Of a stretch of DNA of 5,983 bases, positions 1 through 5,482 are shown in pieces (within the stretch, counting starts at the first letter, position 1; every line of letters starts with the position of its first letter). Under the pieces are notes generated by a model, which was not told the origin of the DNA, did no database searches, and saw only the letters and a program-made list of their open reading frames with translations. This stretch comes from JAAXPZ01 sp965215705 (GTDB lineage: Bacteria > Campylobacterota > Campylobacteria > Campylobacterales > Sulfurovaceae). Location of the stretch: the NCBI GenBank assembly GCA_965215705.1, contig CBDCEE010000007.1, positions 1 to 5,983 of the forward strand. The letters run 5' to 3'. Made by a program: the position numbers and the translations under genes.

Positions 1-675
1 TCTTTCCAGCATACAGACTTCATCAATCAATCCATTCTCTATCATTTTTTGGGTGCGGAGTCTGATTCTTTCTCTTAGATAGTCTCTTTTTGCTGTGACC
101 TGATAGAGAGGAAGACTGCCTTGGATGACAGGCTTTGGCGGATGTGCTGCAAAATAATGTGAGGGTGTCATCCCTGTCTCATGATAGAGATCCAATACCT
201 TCTCTATACGATATCTGTCATGCGATGCAATCTGCTGCATATACTCTGGATCTAGAGTGGAGAGCATAGTATAGCTCTGGGATAGGTCGTTAAGTGCTGT
301 TGCGGTACGTGCCTTGCTATTTTGGCTGATAGAAGGAAGGTCACTGATCCCTTCCAGCAACATTTTGAGATAGAAGCTTGTCCCGCCTACAATGATGAGG
401 TTTTTCTCTGCTACTTTGGCTTCCAGAGAGACTTTGCGATAGAGATCGATATAGGTGGTGACATCAAAGTTCTCAGTGATGGTGATCTCATCGATACCAT
501 AATGCAAGATCCCTTCTCTTTCTGTTAGTGTAGGCTTGGCAGAGGCGATATCGATCTCTTTGTAGATCGCCAGTGAATCCAATGAGAGGATAACAGCATC
601 AAGCTTTTGAGCCAACAGTAGTGAGAGTGCTGTCTTGCCTGAAGCAGTAGCTCCGATGAGTGCGAGTTGTTTCAT
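1..675 (-). CDS. miaA: tRNA dimethylallyltransferase MiaA (3' end cut by window edge)
   Basis: The protein transfers a dimethylallyl group from DMAPP to N6 of A37 in tRNAs that read UNN codons; it acts in the cytoplasm. Reading the minus strand from the ATG at 675-673 gives 225 uninterrupted codons to the window edge, about three quarters of the usual ~300 residues. Visible motifs are the P-loop GATASGKT (residues 8-15), the substrate segment LSLDSLAIYKEIDIASAKP (30-48) with the catalytic Asp33, GGTSFYL (97-103), and the DPEYMQQIASHDRYRIEKVL stretch that matches the family's DP...I...D..R...L region. The start gives the standard MKQLALIG N-terminus. An in-frame ATG four codons upstream (687-685) is possible. 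No good Shine-Dalgarno precedes either start. The gene is divergent from pssA across 38 bp. Identification is firm; only the C-terminus is missing. Confidence 0.96.
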   Translation of the reverse strand, partial: MKQLALIGATASGKTALSLLLAQKLDAVILSLDSLAIYKEIDIASAKPTLTEREGILHYGIDEITITENFDVTTYIDLYRKVSLEAKVAEKNLIIVGGTSFYLKMLLEGISDLPSISQNSKARTATALNDLSQSYTMLSTLDPEYMQQIASHDRYRIEKVLDLYHETGMTPSHYFAAHPPKPVIQGSLPLYQVTAKRDYLRERIRLRTQKMIENGLIDEVCMLER

Positions 676-713
676 AAGGCGTATCATAACATACTCAGTG
701 TTAAGAGGGTAAA
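676..713. promoter_or_regulatory. 38-bp divergent spacer with candidate -10 boxes for miaA and pssA
   Basis: This very short spacer must serve both directions. Toward miaA, TATGAT (minus strand, 688-683) lies only 7 nt from the ATG, so that transcript would have almost no leader. Toward pssA, GGGTAAAAT (707-715) looks like the -10 element also seen before the tRNA at 2896-2904. If it is used, transcription would begin near 722, downstream of the ATG at 714. These are pattern calls without clear -35 boxes. Confidence 0.4.
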
Positions 714-1301
714 ATGGCATATTATTTTGTAAGGTTTTTCATGGATTTATATAACAAAGATCATCGCTTTAATCTTGCCAATCTCATTACCTTTGGCAAT
801 ATTGCCTGTGGGGTAACAGCTATGTATCTGATACAGCAGAACAATTTCTTCGTGGCAATTATCCTGGCATGGATCGCAGGGGCATTTGATATCGCGGATG
901 GCAAAGTAGCTAGAAAGTACAAGCTCTCTACGGAGTTTGGTATTCAGCTGGACAGTTTTGCAGATTTTCTCTCCTTTGTAGTGATGCCGGCATTTCTACT
1001 TTTTTATGCGGTCAAACACTATGCAGGGATCTCAGGGGTTCAAGAGCTTTTGCTGGGTCTGGTCTTTATCTGGTATATCATCTCAGGGCTCAGACGACTG
1101 GTAGAGTTCAATCTCAAGGTCGATGCTGGAGAGGTTGCCAGATACTTTGAGGGTGTCCCTACACCACTGGGTGCGATACTACTCTGGGTACTTTATCTGT
1201 TGGTCGCCTATGGGGTACTGAGTAGCGGATATAGTGTGGCATTGCTGGTGATGATCATCGCTTGGTCACTCAATTCACAGCTACGTATCCCTCATCCGTA
1301 A
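714..1301 (+). CDS. pssA: CDP-diacylglycerol--serine O-phosphatidyltransferase (CDP-alcohol phosphatidyltransferase family)
   Basis: This is an integral inner-membrane enzyme. The family condenses CDP-diacylglycerol with an alcohol, here probably serine, giving phosphatidylserine for phosphatidylethanolamine synthesis. The CDP-alcohol signature D-x2-DG-x2-AR-x8-G-x3-D-x3-D is complete, at D59, D62-G63, A66-R67, G76, D80 and D84. FEGVPTPLGA (145-154) resembles the F-x-G-L/V-P-T/S-P segment of PssA and favours serine over glycerol-phosphate. Several hydrophobic helices follow, and the length (195 aa) fits short PssA proteins. The start is uncertain. The ATG at 714 has AAGAGGG just upstream, but an ATG at 741 (residue 10) has AAGG six bases before it, gives the more typical soluble N-terminus MDLYNKDHRFNLANL, and would sit downstream of a -10-like TAAAAT at 710-715. 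It is the first gene of a rightward cluster; the next begins 17 bp after its stop. Confidence 0.88.
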   Translation: MAYYFVRFFMDLYNKDHRFNLANLITFGNIACGVTAMYLIQQNNFFVAIILAWIAGAFDIADGKVARKYKLSTEFGIQLDSFADFLSFVVMPAFLLFYAVKHYAGISGVQELLLGLVFIWYIISGLRRLVEFNLKVDAGEVARYFEGVPTPLGAILLWVLYLLVAYGVLSSGYSVALLVMIIAWSLNSQLRIPHP

Positions 1302-1318
1302 TCGATGAAAGCGTGAGG

Positions 1319-2182
1319 ATGAAAGAAAAACTGGCTGATTTCTCTGAACTGGTGATGTTTCAGCATTCGATATTTTCACTGCCATTTATTTTTATTGCGA
1401 TGGTTGTTGCTTCTTGGCAGTTGGATGGTTCTGGTTGGTTTGGATGGCGACTCTTTTTCCTGGGACTGGTCGCTGCGGTGAGTGCACGTAACTTTGCGAT
1501 GGGTGTCAACCGATACCTTGACAGAGATGTAGATGCTCTCAATCCTCGTACCAAGGGCCGCCCCTCAGTAGATGGCAGGGTGAGCAGTGGGCAGATGATT
1601 GGTTTTATTGTTGTCAATGCACTACTCTTTATTGGGGTTGCCTATCTGATCAATACCTTGGCTTTACAGTTGTCACTTCCTATTTTGGCAGTATTGGCGG
1701 CGTATACCCTCTTCAAGCGTTTCTCTGCAGCGGCACACCTGATCCTGGGAGTGAGTCTCGGGCTGGCACCTATCGCTGGTGTAGTAGCGGTATTGGGAGA
1801 TGTGACGGTATGGTCATTCTATCTGGCATTTGGCGTGATGTTCTGGGTGGCAGGGTTTGACCTGTTGTATAGTCTGCAGGATATGGCGTTTGACAAACAG
1901 CATGGACTCCACTCGATCCCCAGCAAATTTGGTGCAGCCAAGACCATGTGGATCGCCAGAGTGTTTCACCTGTTGACGATACTGCTCTGGATGGCTTTTG
2001 TTGCTACTGCGGGACTAGGTTTTTGGGCATGGATCGCAGTGGGAGCCAGTGCCGTGATGTTAGGCTATGAGCACTACCTTGTCAACAAAGACTTCAGCAA
2101 GATCGACAAAGCATTCTTTACGGTCAACGGCTACCTTGGCTTTATGTTTATCTTTCTGATCATCCTTGATGTGGCATGGTAA
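1319..2182 (+). CDS. mqnP: UbiA-family polyprenyltransferase, probably the MqnP step of menaquinone synthesis
   Basis: This multi-pass membrane enzyme prenylates an aromatic quinone precursor. Both Asp-rich motifs of the UbiA superfamily are present: NRYLDRDVD (residues 64-72, N-x3-D-x3-D) and DLLYSLQDMAFD (181-192). These bind the Mg-polyprenyl diphosphate. About seven to nine hydrophobic helices lie between and after them, and the length (287 aa) is typical. The ATG at 1319 is chosen because the protein then starts MKEKLADFSELVMFQHSIFSLPF, as in homologues; longer in-frame non-ATG starts overlap pssA. The ribosome site is weak (GAAAG at 1307-1311). Databases often call such proteins UbiA or 4-hydroxybenzoate polyprenyltransferase. 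Campylobacterota respire with menaquinones made by the futalosine route, so MqnP is the likelier role; that is inference from lineage. It sits between pssA and ung and overlaps the latter. Confidence 0.85.
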   Translation: MKEKLADFSELVMFQHSIFSLPFIFIAMVVASWQLDGSGWFGWRLFFLGLVAAVSARNFAMGVNRYLDRDVDALNPRTKGRPSVDGRVSSGQMIGFIVVNALLFIGVAYLINTLALQLSLPILAVLAAYTLFKRFSAAAHLILGVSLGLAPIAGVVAVLGDVTVWSFYLAFGVMFWVAGFDLLYSLQDMAFDKQHGLHSIPSKFGAAKTMWIARVFHLLTILLWMAFVATAGLGFWAWIAVGASAVMLGYEHYLVNKDFSKIDKAFFTVNGYLGFMFIFLIILDVAW

Positions 2183-2865
2183 TGGATCTCTCTTCTCTGC
2201 TCAGAGACAAGCACTGGCAAGATCTGTTGGCAGAGGAGTTTACCAAGCCACAAATGCGGGAGTTGGAGCGCTTTTTAGAAGAGCGTGCTTTGTCGGGAGG
2301 ATCGATACTGCCACCACGGCCACACTGGTTTGAGGCACTTAACCATACCCCTCTTGATAGGGTCAAGGTCGTGATACTTGGGCAAGACCCTTACCCCACC
2401 AGAGGGCATGCTCATGGACTCTGTTTTTCTGTTCAGCCGGAGGTGAAACCCTTGCCAAAATCCTTGGTCAATATCTATAAAGAGCTTCGGGATGACTGTG
2501 GTATAGATAATTTCCACAGCGGTTTTTTAGCTCCTTGGGCAGAGCAGGGGGTACTGCTGTTGAATGCCGTCTTAACGGTAGAAGAGGGACAAAGCAACGC
2601 GCATAAAGGACGAGGGTGGGAGGCATTTACAGATGCAGTGATAGAAGCGGTAAACCATCATGCTCACGGGGTTGTGTTTCTCCTCTGGGGTGCACAGGCA
2701 CAGAAAAAAGGAGAGACCATTGACAGGACTAAGCATCTGGTACTGACTGCCCCGCATCCCTCACCTCTCTCTGCCTACCGAGGCTTCTGGGGTAGTAAAC
2801 CCTTCTCACAAATCAATGACTACCTGGTAGAGCAAGGTAAAGAGAAAATAGACTGGCAATTGTAA
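2182..2865 (+). CDS. ung: Uracil-DNA glycosylase, family 1
   Basis: The enzyme removes uracil from DNA after cytosine deamination or dUMP misincorporation, starting base-excision repair. All family-1 landmarks are visible, counting from the ATG at 2182: the water-activating loop GQDPYP (67-72, catalytic Asp69), LLLNAVLTVE (125-134) with the uracil-reading Asn, LLWGAQAQ (167-174), and the DNA-intercalation loop HPSPLSA (192-198, His192). GFWGSKPFSQIN follows, as in the family. The length of 227 residues is normal. The ATG at 2182 overlaps the prenyltransferase stop in a TAATG arrangement, which suggests translational coupling. An ATG two codons earlier (2176) is also in frame, and no strong Shine-Dalgarno distinguishes them. 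The gene ends 62 bp before the tRNA. I see no convincing terminator between. Confidence 0.96.
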   Translation: MDLSSLLRDKHWQDLLAEEFTKPQMRELERFLEERALSGGSILPPRPHWFEALNHTPLDRVKVVILGQDPYPTRGHAHGLCFSVQPEVKPLPKSLVNIYKELRDDCGIDNFHSGFLAPWAEQGVLLLNAVLTVEEGQSNAHKGRGWEAFTDAVIEAVNHHAHGVVFLLWGAQAQKKGETIDRTKHLVLTAPHPSPLSAYRGFWGSKPFSQINDYLVEQGKEKIDWQL

Positions 2866-2894
2866 TACATTTTGAGCTTCATTTAAGCCCCTTT

Positions 2895-2904
2895 GGGGTA
2901 AAAT
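2895..2904 (+). promoter_or_regulatory. Promoter -10 element for the tRNA gene
   Basis: GGGGTAAAAT precedes the mature tRNA 5' end by 23 bp, giving a predicted start near 2911 and a short processed leader. Upstream sequence (2871-2886) is T-rich, with TTGAGC at 2872 as a poorly spaced -35 candidate. Weak -35 boxes with strong -10 elements are usual in Campylobacterota. CCCC-TTT-GGGG (2888-2898) overlaps the element; without a T-run it is not a convincing ung terminator. Confidence 0.55.
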
Positions 2905-2927
2905 GCCACTCTTCACATAGATTATGT

Positions 2928-3004
2928 GCACTCTTGGCTCAGCTGGATAGAGCATCGGTTTGCGGTACCGAAGGTCACAGGTTCGAATCCTGTAGGGTGT
3001 ACCA
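2928..3004 (+). tRNA. tRNA-Arg (anticodon GCG), CCA end encoded
   Basis: A full cloverleaf folds by eye. The acceptor stem is GCACTCT (2928-2934) with AGGGTGT (2994-3000), including two G-U pairs. The D stem is GCTC/GAGC (2937-2940, 2950-2953). The anticodon stem is TCGGT/ACCGA (2955-2959, 2967-2971) around loop TTGCGGT (2960-2966), so the anticodon at 2962-2964 is GCG, reading the Arg codons CGC and CGU. The T stem is ACAGG/CCTGT with loop TTCGAAT. A73 and CCA (3002-3004) are encoded. The D-arm sequence AGCTGGATAGAGC and the variable loop AGGTC match bacterial tRNA-Arg. Having G rather than A at the wobble position is less common, because most bacteria read these codons with an ACG anticodon edited to inosine. 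Confidence 0.95.
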
Positions 3005-3029
3005 CTTTTCTTATTTGCATCCATATTTC

Positions 3030-3103
3030 ATGCGTTTTCTTTCGACGTACCTGATATACACCCCCATCAAATTATATAAAATCTGAATACAACTAAGAAA
3101 AAG
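3030..3103 (+). repeat. Left copy of a diverged 74-bp direct repeat
   Basis: This stretch aligns without gaps to 5268-5341 at a constant offset of 2238 bp, with 54 of 74 positions identical by my count. The best blocks are ATGCGTTKTCTTT at the start, CCTGATRTAC in the middle, and TGAATACAACYAAGAAAAAG at the end (19/20). The AT-rich centre has diverged. The left copy contains a possible -10 (TATAAA, 3075-3080) and ends in a purine-rich AAAAAGGG that could be a ribosome site for the small frame at 3111. It starts 26 bp after the tRNA. Confidence 0.7.
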
Positions 3104-3110
3104 GGCTTTT

Positions 3111-3152
3111 ATGGCTCATAATTATAAAATTAAAAAATCCCTTGATGAATGA
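3111..3152 (+). pseudogene. 13-codon frame just left of the IS, possible 5' stub of a disrupted gene
   Basis: An ATG at 3111 preceded by AAAAAGGG (3098-3105, five bases before the ATG) opens MAHNYKIKKSLDE and stops at TGA 3150-3152, three bases before the IS end. A promoter-like TATAAA lies about 30 bp upstream. The good ribosome site and the abrupt end at an insertion suggest a gene start whose body was lost when the IS arrived or by later deletion. I do not recognise the peptide, and no continuation is evident right of the IS. It may equally be chance. Confidence 0.25.
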
Positions 3153-3155
3153 ATA

Positions 3156-3174
3156 CCCAAATAACGAAATAGAA
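3156..3174 (+). repeat. IS terminal inverted repeat, left end (IRL)
   Basis: CCCAAATAACGAAATAGAA matches the reverse complement of 4809-4827 at 17 of 19 positions; the mismatches are the AA at 3163-3164. One further base outward (A at 3155, T at 4828) also pairs, so the true tip could be one base further out. Confidence 0.85.
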
Positions 3175-3200
3175 GAATAAGCAAGTAAGAGGAAGTGCCG

Positions 3201-3206
3201 TATAAT
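3201..3206 (+). promoter_or_regulatory. Candidate -10 (TATAAT) for the transposase gene
   Basis: A perfect TATAAT lies inside the left end of the IS, within a small palindrome CGTATAATACG (3199-3209). It predicts a start near 3213 and a ~68-nt leader. There is no good -35 box 17 bp upstream. The strong ribosome site AAGGAG at 3268-3273 lies within the leader. Confidence 0.5.
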
Positions 3207-3280
3207 ACGATAAAAGAAAGACAAAAGCGACACTAAACACTTTCACCCATTTGGTGAGGCTTTTGCCAAGGAGTAAAAGT

Positions 3281-4606
3281 ATGACACAAACTCTGTTAAA
3301 ATTCAGCATAGCCTCAACAGATGAGAGACTCACCTCACATTCGGGAGAGATTGTATTTGGGGAATATCTTAAAGCGATAAGGTTAGATAGACTTTGTGAT
3401 AGATACCTTCCGCAACCAAAAAGTAATCGAGGTTTCTCTCCCTTTAGCTTTATGCAACCATTGCTGCTGATGCTTCATGGTGGTGGACACTCACTGGATG
3501 ATCTGCGTATAATTCAAGATGATATGGCAATGAGAGAGGTACTTAGCATGAAGCATGTACCCACAGCAGACGCTACAGGCAAGTGGATAAAACGACATGG
3601 CTTGATGGGAGTGTATGGTGTGGAAAGTATCAATAAGGTACTTCTCAAACGTTACCTAAAAAGGGTAGATGAGCCACTGATACTAGATATTGATGCTTCT
3701 GTGATAGAGAGTCATAAATCTACAGCAACCTATACCTACAAAAAGTTTCCAGGTTTTACACCCATGATAGGACATATTAATGGTGGGTATGTGATTCATA
3801 GTGAGTTTCGTTCAGGGAATATTGCACCTGCTGACCATAACCTCTCCTTCGTTCAACGTTGCCAAGCACAACTTCCTCACAGTAAAAGAATCACACATTT
3901 GCGTGCAGATGCTGCCTCTTATCAAGCATCTCTCTTTGACTACTGTCAAGAGAATAACATCACCTACACCATAGGAGCACCGCTAGATAGTGCCATACTG
4001 CACAATATCAATGAGATAGAGATATGGGAATCCCTCTCTCATCATGAAGGGCATACACACCAGGTCAAAGAAGAGGTAGCAGAGTTTATCCATACAATGC
4101 AACATACTAACCATGCGTTTAGACTGATAGTGACAAAGAAAACCACCACGCCTATGCTGCCAGAGCTAGAAGGACTGTTGAGCCAAGAAGAGCTACTCTC
4201 TTATGCTTCAGAACGTTACCATGTTATTGCGACCAATATAGAAGATGAAGCAATGTCTCTCCAAGATATTATAAGGTTCTATCGACAAAGAGGAGACACA
4301 AGCGAAAACCGTATCAAAGAGCTTAAAAATGGGTTTAATCTCAAATATCTTCCTACTTCTCACTTTATGGCAAATGCCTTGTACTTCTCTATAGGAGTGC
4401 TTGCCTATAATCTCTTTGTGCTCTTCAAGGAAACATTAACACAAAGCTGGAAAAAGCATACCATACAGACACTTCGCTACAAGCTTTACAATATCGCAGG
4501 AAAAGTCATCACACATGCTAGAAAAACCATACTCAAAGTGAATAAGCAGTTTGTCGATATACTTCAAGCAATACGTCAAAAGAGTTATGAGATTAGTTTA
4601 GAGTAG
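3281..4606 (+). CDS. IS1380-family DDE transposase
   Basis: This is the transposase that cuts and inserts the surrounding element. The ATG at 3281 is chosen because AAGGAG (3268-3273) sits seven bases before it; an in-frame TTG at 3251 would add ten residues with no support. The protein has 441 residues, normal for the family. It shows the IS1380 landmarks in order: LILDIDASVIESHK (133-146) carrying the first catalytic Asp (136 or 138), GFTPMIGHINGGYVIHSEFR (158-177), RSGN.APA (177-184), LRADAASYQ (207-215) with Asp210, and RYHVIATN (312-319). The terminal block FYRQRGDTSENRIKELKNGF (333-352) holds the likely catalytic Glu342 and Lys349. A basic tail (about 390-420) fits DNA binding. No frameshift or internal stop is present, so it is probably functional. 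Assigning the exact catalytic residues is inference. Confidence 0.94.
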   Translation: MTQTLLKFSIASTDERLTSHSGEIVFGEYLKAIRLDRLCDRYLPQPKSNRGFSPFSFMQPLLLMLHGGGHSLDDLRIIQDDMAMREVLSMKHVPTADATGKWIKRHGLMGVYGVESINKVLLKRYLKRVDEPLILDIDASVIESHKSTATYTYKKFPGFTPMIGHINGGYVIHSEFRSGNIAPADHNLSFVQRCQAQLPHSKRITHLRADAASYQASLFDYCQENNITYTIGAPLDSAILHNINEIEIWESLSHHEGHTHQVKEEVAEFIHTMQHTNHAFRLIVTKKTTTPMLPELEGLLSQEELLSYASERYHVIATNIEDEAMSLQDIIRFYRQRGDTSENRIKELKNGFNLKYLPTSHFMANALYFSIGVLAYNLFVLFKETLTQSWKKHTIQTLRYKLYNIAGKVITHARKTILKVNKQFVDILQAIRQKSYEISLE

Positions 4607-4741
4607 TTACAACCAGCCATATATATCCTATACTAACAGAACTTTTATCACTATAGCTCTATTTAAAAATGAGTGAATTCTGCTTATGTTTCTCGTTGTT
4701 TGCTCTCAAGAAGAACACCAGCTACTATTTTTAGCATGATG

Positions 4742-4796
4742 ACCTCAAAAACCTCTATACTTTCAGTTATCTTTCTTCAACTTTAGGTTTTTAGGT
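4742..4796 (+). terminator. Inverted repeat at the IS 3' end, possible transposase terminator
   Basis: ACCTCAAAAACCT (4742-4754) pairs with AGGTTTTTAGGT (4785-4796), giving a 12-bp stem with one bulged C and a 30-nt loop. It lies 135 bp after the transposase stop and just inside the right terminal repeat. No clean T-run follows, so terminator is only one reading; a transposase-binding subterminal repeat is another. Confidence 0.3.
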
Positions 4797-4808
4797 GGAT
4801 AGTTGTAT

Positions 4809-4827
4809 TTCTATTTCGAGATTTGGG
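4809..4827 (-). repeat. IS terminal inverted repeat, right end (IRR)
   Basis: TTCTATTTCGAGATTTGGG is the reverse complement of the left end at 17 of 19 positions. It fixes the right boundary of the IS. The adjoining sequence TTGACTTTGATA shows no duplicate of the left flank. Confidence 0.85.
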
Positions 4828-4896
4828 TTGACTTTGATATATCTAATCCGATAGAATACATATAGAGCCTTTAAAGTAATTTAGAGAGCTCGTTAG

Positions 4897-4916
4897 CACA
4901 GGAGAGAACTCCTGTG
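4897..4916. repeat. Perfect 8-bp hairpin
   Basis: CACAGGAG and CTCCTGTG form an uninterrupted 8-bp stem with an AGAA tetraloop, extendable by one G-U pair. No T-run follows, so it is not a standard intrinsic terminator. It lies 70 bp beyond the IS right end. Confidence 0.6.
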
Positions 4917-5190
4917 TGATTCATAGCAACTAACTACACATAACTTGACCTCGTAAAATACGATCTAGCCTAAACTGATCTTGTCGCCACTCAAGCTTAT
5001 AGTGTAACAATCTGACTGACCCTCAAGCTAATTCTCTTCATCAAAGAAAACCGCTTCGGTGAATTATCCGATCTATTACCTTGTAACAAAACTCTCATTT
5101 ATATGATAGCTAAATTGCTATAGGGTATTATACGAGGTGTTTACTTATTACCTCACTCTCCTAAATATCTAGTAAATCATAGGAAAAGGT

Positions 5191-5260
5191 GTAGCCTCTT
5201 GGCGTACTTTCACATGTTGTGATGCTACTTACTTGGCGGGATAGCAATCCCACCCTACAG
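5191..5260. repeat. Hairpin pair ending in a REP-like palindrome
   Basis: GTAGC (5191-5195) pairs with GCTAC (5224-5228) around an inner hairpin TCACA-TGT-TGTGA (5210-5222). Directly after comes GG-C-GGGAT-AGCA-ATCCC-A-CC (5235-5254), a 7-bp stem with one C/A mismatch, followed by CTACAG. The word CTTGGCG occurs in both parts (5198-5204 and 5232-5238). The GTAGGGTGGGATT...ATCCCGCC form on the minus strand resembles dispersed REP-type palindromes I know from other Proteobacteria, but only a genome-wide copy count can confirm that. Confidence 0.45.
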
Positions 5261-5267
5261 ATAATAA

Positions 5268-5341
5268 ATGCGTTGTCTTTTGCCTTGCCTGATGTACAAT
5301 ACATAAAAAATAAGCAAAGTTTGAATACAACCAAGAAAAAG
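5268..5341 (+). repeat. Right copy of the diverged 74-bp direct repeat
   Basis: This is the partner of 3030-3103 in the same orientation, with no gaps. Here the position equivalent to the ATG at 3111 reads ACA, so no small frame follows. The level of divergence suggests an old duplication rather than one made by the IS insertion. Confidence 0.7.
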
Positions 5342-5378
5342 AATCTTTACATTTAGAATTTATGCTTATCCCCTAACA

Positions 5379-5416
5379 GGCTATAATACAGCATAAATCA
5401 AATAACGGCTATAATA
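5379..5416 (+). promoter_or_regulatory. Twin GGCTATAATA boxes 28 bp apart
   Basis: GGCTATAATA occurs at 5379-5388 and again at 5407-5416; each contains a perfect TATAAT -10. They are the best-matching -10 boxes in the right-hand spacer, but the nearest rightward start codon of note is about 195 bp away. They could drive transcription of the hairpin region at 5450-5548 or the gene at 5610. No clear -35 boxes are visible. Confidence 0.3.
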
Positions 5417-5449
5417 ACTGTACTAAATAATAAACCCGAAATATGCAAT

Positions 5450-5466
5450 AGAGATTATTCATCTCT
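5450..5466. repeat. 6-bp hairpin
   Basis: AGAGAT and ATCTCT pair across a 5-nt TATTC loop, 16 bp before the much larger stem-loop at 5483. Its role is unknown. Confidence 0.4.
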
Positions 5467-5482
5467 TACAGATCATTGCCTC

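Larger units (their letters stand above)
3156..4827 (+). mobile_element. IS1380-family insertion sequence, about 1672 bp
   Basis: The element is bounded by terminal inverted repeats beginning CCC and ending GGG and contains one intact IS1380-type transposase gene. Length and layout (about 125 bp before and 220 bp after the gene) match the ~1.65-kb members of this family. No 4-5-bp target duplication is visible: the left flank ends GAATA and the right flank begins TTGAC. This suggests an old insertion, rearrangement beside it, or end positions off by a base or so. The open reading frame and matching ends suggest it could still be active or was recently so. Confidence 0.87.
4828..5267. other. 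440-bp stretch without a recognisable gene
   Basis: No reading frame of 60 codons or more lies here on either strand, and the short ones (for example a 33-codon minus-strand frame from about 5096) have no ribosome site or recognisable sequence. The stretch contains several small hairpins and short repeats: CTCAAGCT at 4990-4997 and 5022-5029, ACCG-CTT-CGGT at 5050-5060, ATAGC/GCTAT at 5106-5121, and GAGGT/ACCTC at 5134-5154. It could be a decayed mobile element, an unrecognised structured RNA, or degraded flanking genes. I cannot decide among these by eye. Confidence 0.5.

Noticed and set aside
322..528. 68-codon plus-strand frame
   Set aside because: It lies wholly antisense to miaA, whose frame carries clear family motifs.
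1262..1318. 19-residue N-terminal extension of the prenyltransferase from a TTG
   Set aside because: It overlaps pssA, has no ribosome site, and adds residues unlike the family N-terminus; the ATG at 1319 fits better.
2806..3024. 72-codon minus-strand frame containing GTPYRIRTCDLRYRKPMLYPAEPR
   Set aside because: It is the antisense of the tRNA-Arg gene; this peptide type is a well-known false protein read from tRNA genes.
3130..3333. 67-codon minus-strand hydrophobic frame
   Set aside because: It crosses the left IS boundary and the transposase start. Its hydrophobicity follows from reading AT-rich DNA on the other strand, and it begins at GTG without clear support.
5235..5250. TTGGC...GCA as a sigma-54 promoter
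   Set aside because: GG and GC are 7 bp apart rather than the required 10, and the sequence is explained by the palindrome.
2989..5260. CTGTAGGGTG shared between the tRNA 3' end (2990-2999) and, inverted, 5251-5260, as a possible att site
   Set aside because: It is only 10 bp, in inverted orientation, inside a REP-like palindrome, with no integrase gene in the window.
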